Assembly (NCBI GenBank): GCA_005765155.1
Contig: VCCP01000005.1
Coordinates: 1,798,001 to 1,862,000 of the forward strand
DNA length: 64,000 bases
DNA from: Zelopaecilomyces penicillatus
Taxonomy: Eukaryota; Ascomycota; Sordariomycetes; Hypocreales; Pseudodiploosporaceae
Direction of reading: 5' to 3'
The notes under the pieces were generated by a model. That model was not told the DNA's origin and did no database searches. It saw only the letters and a program-made list of their open reading frames with translations. This document shows, piece after piece, positions 59,776 through 64,000 of the stretch; within the stretch, counting starts at the first letter, position 1; the number at the start of each line of letters is the position of its first letter. The position numbers and the translations under genes were made by a program.

Positions 59776-61435
59776 ATGGAGTCTTCCTCCCCGCCAGTTG
59801 TCGCTCCACAAGCCGCAAAGGAAGTTGAAGACACGCACTCTCCCGGCCTTAGCATCGATATATCCAGTGTATCGACCGACTTCAAAGCTTCCCCGCCGAT
59901 GCAGAGCGCTTCATCTCAGTCCAGTAACCACAAGCCATCGCATCGTCATAGCTTTGCCGAGAGTCTCCGCAATGTTCCTCCCTCTCCGCGTCATCGACAC
60001 CCTTCGTTCACTCAAGCTGCCATTCAGGACCTATTGAGCCACCCCCCATCTGCCAACAAGCATGCTAACCCAAAGTTTGCGGGAAGAGAATGGCAAAATA
60101 TTACCATTGGAGAGCTAGTCTCTTCCGAGGATGTAAGATGGATAGATATGGATAGCAGTGTTGAAGAGGCGACCATGGTAAGACTCGTCTGACAGATAGA
60201 GACATGCTGGCATAATGTTATCATCGCGCTAACTGATTATCTTTTCCAGCTTCTTCTTAAAAGCCCGACGAGTGTTGTCCTGATACGAGAGGATGCTAAC
60301 ACCAAAGTCCCATCGTCATCATTTGACTACAACGATTTGAATGCATATTTGCTCGTGGTTATTGGCTTGTCTCGCCCCGATGGCCAACAAATGTCCATTT
60401 ACAACGAGATCCGGACTAAAGCACAACAGGGGGCAAAAATATCTCTTCGAGAAATCCAACCTCTTTGTTGCAAAGAGGCTCTAATAAACCTCAGCTCAGA
60501 AGGGAACCTCTCACAAGCTATCGAGTTGCTTGGTAGTGGAATACACAGGATACTAGTAAACTCACAGGATGATGAAATCATTGGAATTATGAGCCAGCTC
60601 CGGATGGTTGATTTTTTTTGGAATGAAGGGGTCAATTTCCCTACCATAGATCGTTTATATCCCGCCATGCTGCGAGACTTGGGCATTGGAACACAACATG
60701 CCATCTGTATTAAGTAAGTCAATTGATCCGCACTGCCTGATCATGGCGGAGGCGGTTTTTCAACTGCCATTGGTTTTAAAGCTAACTCTCTCTGGCAGCT
60801 CTGACGCCCCGCTCTCAGAAGCTTTGATATTGATGAATGAGGAAGGTCTCACGAGCGTTGCGGTTGTCGACAATGGACATAACGTAGTGGGAAACATCTC
60901 GACTAAGGACGTGCGGCACCTCACCAGTCTATCAAGTGCTCCTCTTCTCAACGGATCATGTATCCACTTTATATCTGTTATTTTGAATGAGAGGGGTGTG
61001 GAGAAGGGACAAGATACCTTTCCCGTCTTCTATGTCAACCCTTATTCAACACTGGCGCACACAGTCGCGAAGTTGGTGGCCACTACGTCGCATCGCATGT
61101 GGGTGGTAGAATCAGCCTCGCCATCACCCTCAGCTCCAGCTACGCCGCTGATGGCGGCACAGAGGTCTAGCATCGGCGAACCGGCAACGGGTATTGCACC
61201 ACCATCTCCAGTGCCTACAGCGGCTGTGCCGGCATCGGCCATGGCTGGAGCTCTTCTATCAGGAAGACTCACGGGAGTAATATCATTGACGGACGTTTTA
61301 AACATTTTTGCCAAATCAACGGGACTGCATCCGTCAGACCCTTGGGAACAACGGGCAAGACGTCGAAGGAGCTCAAGCAGCTCCGTGCGGCCCAGCTTGG
61401 ATTCTGCTCGGGCGAGTGTAGACATGAGGAGATGA
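59776..61435 (+). CDS. sds23: CBS-domain protein Sds23
   Basis: Cytosolic and nuclear regulator with four CBS motifs, Sds23/Moc1 family, known in fission yeast to oppose PP2A-type phosphatase and to link nutrients to mitotic entry and fertility; 500 aa. Exons 59776-60177, 60250-60713 and 60799-61435; introns 72 and 85 nt, both GT-AG with CTAAC branches. A Ser/Pro-rich N-terminus (about 1-95, with SHRHSFAESLRNVPPSPRHR) is a likely phosphorylated region. CBS motifs follow from about 110 to 460 (LVSSEDVRWIDMDSSVEEAT, ISLREIQPLCCKEALINLS, ALILMNEEGLTSVAVVDNG, VISLTDVLNIFAKSTGL). The C-terminal tail is Arg/Ser-rich. The splice at HAICIN-SDAPLSEAL is supported by phase and family pattern. Confidence 0.93.
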
Positions 61436-62725
61436 CTTGTCATGGTGGCAATGTCACAAGGCTGCAGTCATAACACTTGTTCATGAAAAGAGCATAAGCT
61501 AACTTTGATACGCCATTCGGCGTTCGCAGCCTAAGGGGCGGGGAGTCCTCTCTCTTGGTTTGTTTCTTTTCTTTTTTCTTTTCTTTTTTGCTTTGCGACT
61601 TTACTAGTGGTGCGATGTGATCAAATATGTACGAAGTGCTGCTATAATAAGAATTATGTAGGGTACGTTTATGTTAGTCCAGACCATGAGCACTCCAGCT
61701 TGATGCGGAGGATTTTTATTACGGCAAACAAAAAAGAAAGAAGAAGAGGAAGAAGAAAGGGGGAATAGCTCCCACAGTATGTGGTTTATCCTAGCTGCCA
61801 TACTTGATAAATTCATGCGCTCCTTTCGATACAAGGTAGCAAGCTACGCGCATCAAGTCCATGATACAATACAAAGCCCTAGGTAGGTAGTTTAGGATGG
61901 TCTGTGGCCAAAGGAGCATGCTTAGGCATAAATGCAGCCCATCTGATCACACACCGACCTTAGTACTACTTACTCCCGTAGTACTACTAAGGGACTAGGT
62001 AGGTAATTACCTAGTATCTGTACAGCACCCCGAAGAGAGGAAGTGCCTTATTGGTGCCCAAGATACTGGGTTTTGACAAGTTGTCATCTTACTGAAGAAG
62101 GGAAAACGCCCAACACCCCTGCAGGCTGGATGTCGAGGTCCCGGGAAAGATTAAAGCAGTGAGTGATTGGCTGAGGACCAGCCACGCAGCCCGCCCCAGT
62201 CAGCGAATACACTGATGCCTTTGGCCAGTCCAACTGCCCAATGCACGACTAGTAGGCACTAGCAGTACAAGCTAAGTACGACAACTTGCCTCCCTGGGGC
62301 TCATCATCTATTCCATCTCGCTCGCCTGAGTCACCAACGCATATCTTTCTCAGATTCTCACCCGTCCCATCAACCCGAATTCCATTTGGTTTTCTACATC
62401 ATATATCTACGGAGCACCTTGTATATGTCTACATACCTGCAAAAACGGAACGTTCATCCTGTGGCACTAAATTGCCACCTGTATAAGCTTACAACAGTCA
62501 GCAACAGCCATCCATCATCTGTCTTGCTTACCCAGCCCTGTCGGCCCTTGCACTAGAACTATCCTCACTTCTCTAGATCTTGTTATAGATTAAGGCTACG
62601 ATTTGCAAAATATCAAAACCTCTCTGTATACCCTGTTTTCATTTGCTTCAACCCAACCCTTACTTATCTGCGTTTTATTTTTTATCCCGTTCGGAGTAAC
62701 CCATCTTTAAACCAACCCCTTTACT
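61436..62725. other. Intergenic, sds23 3' flank and NYN gene promoter
   Basis: Pyrimidine tract at 61558-61597 and TAGGTAGG/CTAGGTAG words at 61879-61890 and 61994-62012. A long C/T-rich leader occupies about 62290-62720 before the next ATG. Small frames (61604-61834 minus, 62286-62486 plus) are low-complexity or unsupported. Confidence 0.5.
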
Positions 62726-64000
62726 ATGAGTCAAGAAGTTCCTTGTCCTTTTGAAGTTACCAGGCCCTCAACTATTGTGGCTGATGGCACAGAGTCCTCG
62801 GGGTCTTGTTCACGCATGAGCTCTCCAAAGCTTGGGGACTTTGCCAAACTTCAGTCCTCTTCCATTCTCCCTTGTTACAGAGAAAAGTCTGCCAAGCTGG
62901 GAGACTTTTACAAGCTTTTCGCACGATTCCCCGCAATTGATGAGAAGAGGAAGGGCGGCGAACATTCAATTTTCTCCGGACGACCTGAAGGCTGTCGTTC
63001 CATAGAGCCTCTTCTGGACCTCCCTCCACCCAACACGCCAAACCGACTACTACTACTACTACATGACCCTCAACGATCCAGTAGCTGTCCAGTCAGAGAT
63101 ATACCAGCGCGACGCACACATCCATGCGATCTATCAGGGCCTCGTGACTCGCTCCGTTGCCCTACACCATCAATCCTCTCATCCAGTGTTGAGTCAAACC
63201 TGGAATCGGACGTCAGCTTCGAAGTCAATACTCCTAGTGTAACACCCGCGTCCACCCCTCCCTCCTCGGCATACAAACCCATTTCCAAGTCTTTCAGCGG
63301 CTTTCCTGAGCAAAGGGTCCCGCTCAAACAATCTACAGTTATCAGTCGACCATTTGCCAAGCAAAAATCAAAACCGTCAAAGTCGGAGGCACTAGTCTCG
63401 TATCAGCTTGACCCCGGCGGTCCCATCTTCAAAGTCTACGACTGCATTCGCACAACAGAAGAAAAGCACCAGTCTTTAATGGTAGATCTCATCCCCCATC
63501 GTGCATCGGATGCGGCGATGGCGGTACGCCATCCCACCATTGCATCGAACGGCGTCCATCTTTTTCTTGATTTATCGAATATTGATATTGGCTTTCACAA
63601 AGCTCTAAGGATAAGATATTCCCTAGATGAGCATGCCTATTTCAATCCATTGCCGCATCTCAATCTCCAGTTTCTGACAGAGGTTCTTGTTCGAGGACGT
63701 CAAACCATTGTTCTCAACGTTGGGTGTTCAACTTTACCTGGCCGCCCCGAACCCCGGCACGTACGATCGCTACGTAAACTTGGCTATCGTGTCGATCTCA
63801 GAGAACGTAAACGGGTTGAAGAATCATCCCAGTCTAAGTTGTCCAAAAACTCCGCTTTCATCGTTCGCCATGTCGAAGACCTCGTCGATGAAACGCTGCA
63901 GACGCGCATGGCTGAGTCTGTAATGGAATATTTTAATGAACAGGGAACTCTCACCATAGCGACAGGTGATGCAAGACCCGCTAAGTATTCCGATGGATTC
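62726..64000 (+). CDS. NYN-domain protein (PIN-like nuclease fold), 3' end outside window
   Basis: N-terminal 425 codons of a protein with a NYN domain, a PIN-like fold linked to RNA processing or decay. The frame from ATG 62726 is open to the right edge with no stop or needed intron. The first 230 residues are Ser/Pro-rich and look disordered, with two LGDF(A/Y)KL motifs at about residues 35 and 58 and a Leu run from CTA repeats (63047-63061). The NYN domain starts near residue 278 with HLFLDLSNIDIGF, holding the conserved Asp282. The window ends in IATGDARPAKYSDGF, containing the second acidic cluster of the active site (ATGDA...YSDGF). Catalytic residues visible so far are intact. Substrate and role are unknown; the rest of the domain lies outside. 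Confidence 0.82.
   Translation, partial: MSQEVPCPFEVTRPSTIVADGTESSGSCSRMSSPKLGDFAKLQSSSILPCYREKSAKLGDFYKLFARFPAIDEKRKGGEHSIFSGRPEGCRSIEPLLDLPPPNTPNRLLLLLHDPQRSSSCPVRDIPARRTHPCDLSGPRDSLRCPTPSILSSSVESNLESDVSFEVNTPSVTPASTPPSSAYKPISKSFSGFPEQRVPLKQSTVISRPFAKQKSKPSKSEALVSYQLDPGGPIFKVYDCIRTTEEKHQSLMVDLIPHRASDAAMAVRHPTIASNGVHLFLDLSNIDIGFHKALRIRYSLDEHAYFNPLPHLNLQFLTEVLVRGRQTIVLNVGCSTLPGRPEPRHVRSLRKLGYRVDLRERKRVEESSQSKLSKNSAFIVRHVEDLVDETLQTRMAESVMEYFNEQGTLTIATGDARPAKYSDGF

Noticed and set aside
61604..61834. 76-codon minus-strand frame
   Set aside because: Starts with TTG and is mostly low-complexity Ser/Phe from a GA/CT tract.

Overview
This window reads as nuclear DNA of a filamentous ascomycete (Pezizomycotina, most likely a Sordariomycete; Hypocreales is my inference from remembered homologues, not a search result). 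The evidence is short introns of roughly 46 to 108 nt with GT(A/T)(A/T)GT donors and CTAAC-like branch points, fungal-type genes (white-collar-1 photoreceptor, Chs4/Skt5 chitin synthase activator, Sds23, Cog5), and one large block of DNA that looks destroyed by repeat-induced point mutation (RIP). Gene models below were built by eye. Splice sites were chosen so that reading frame, splice consensus and family similarity agree, and every multi-exon model sums to whole codons.

Left arm (1-38.3 kb), a normal gene-rich region. In order: a 7-TM DUF2434-like membrane protein (minus, cut by the left edge); Cog5 (plus); a three-repeat gelsolin/severin protein (plus); a GFA-fold zinc protein (minus); an EI24/Rrt8-type membrane protein (plus); a 1216-aa secreted Thr/Ser-rich repeat protein (plus); a secreted TAP-like alpha/beta hydrolase (minus); an MFS monocarboxylate-type transporter with a 34-nt exon (minus); Chs4/Skt5, whose prenylation box lies on a 12-nt last exon (minus); proteasome Rpn12 (plus); coatomer alpha (minus); ER UDP-glucose:glycoprotein glucosyltransferase (plus); and white-collar-1 (minus). 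Several act in the secretory pathway or cell wall (Cog5, coatomer alpha, UGGT, Chs4), but nothing shows they are co-regulated, and no secondary-metabolite core enzyme is present.

Centre (about 39.0-53.2 kb): roughly 14 kb of extremely AT-rich DNA with no intact gene. CpA and TpG dinucleotides are almost absent over long stretches, the expected end point of RIP. It holds a roughly 920-bp unit present twice in tandem at the right side, with a third, shortened copy near the left edge. It also holds a much less mutated Ty1/copia remnant (44.49-46.44 kb, minus strand) with two LTRs and a single-frame reverse transcriptase/RNase H tail broken only by TAA/TAG codons. The remnant looks younger than the DNA around it.

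Right arm (53.2-64 kb): karyopherin Kap121/Pse1 (minus, six exons, one with a GC-AG intron), Sds23 CBS-domain protein (plus), and the 5' 425 codons of a NYN-domain protein (plus, cut by the right edge). Intergenic DNA here and elsewhere carries many short palindromic words of the type TACCTAGGTA. I see no rRNA, tRNA, CRISPR or plasmid-like feature.
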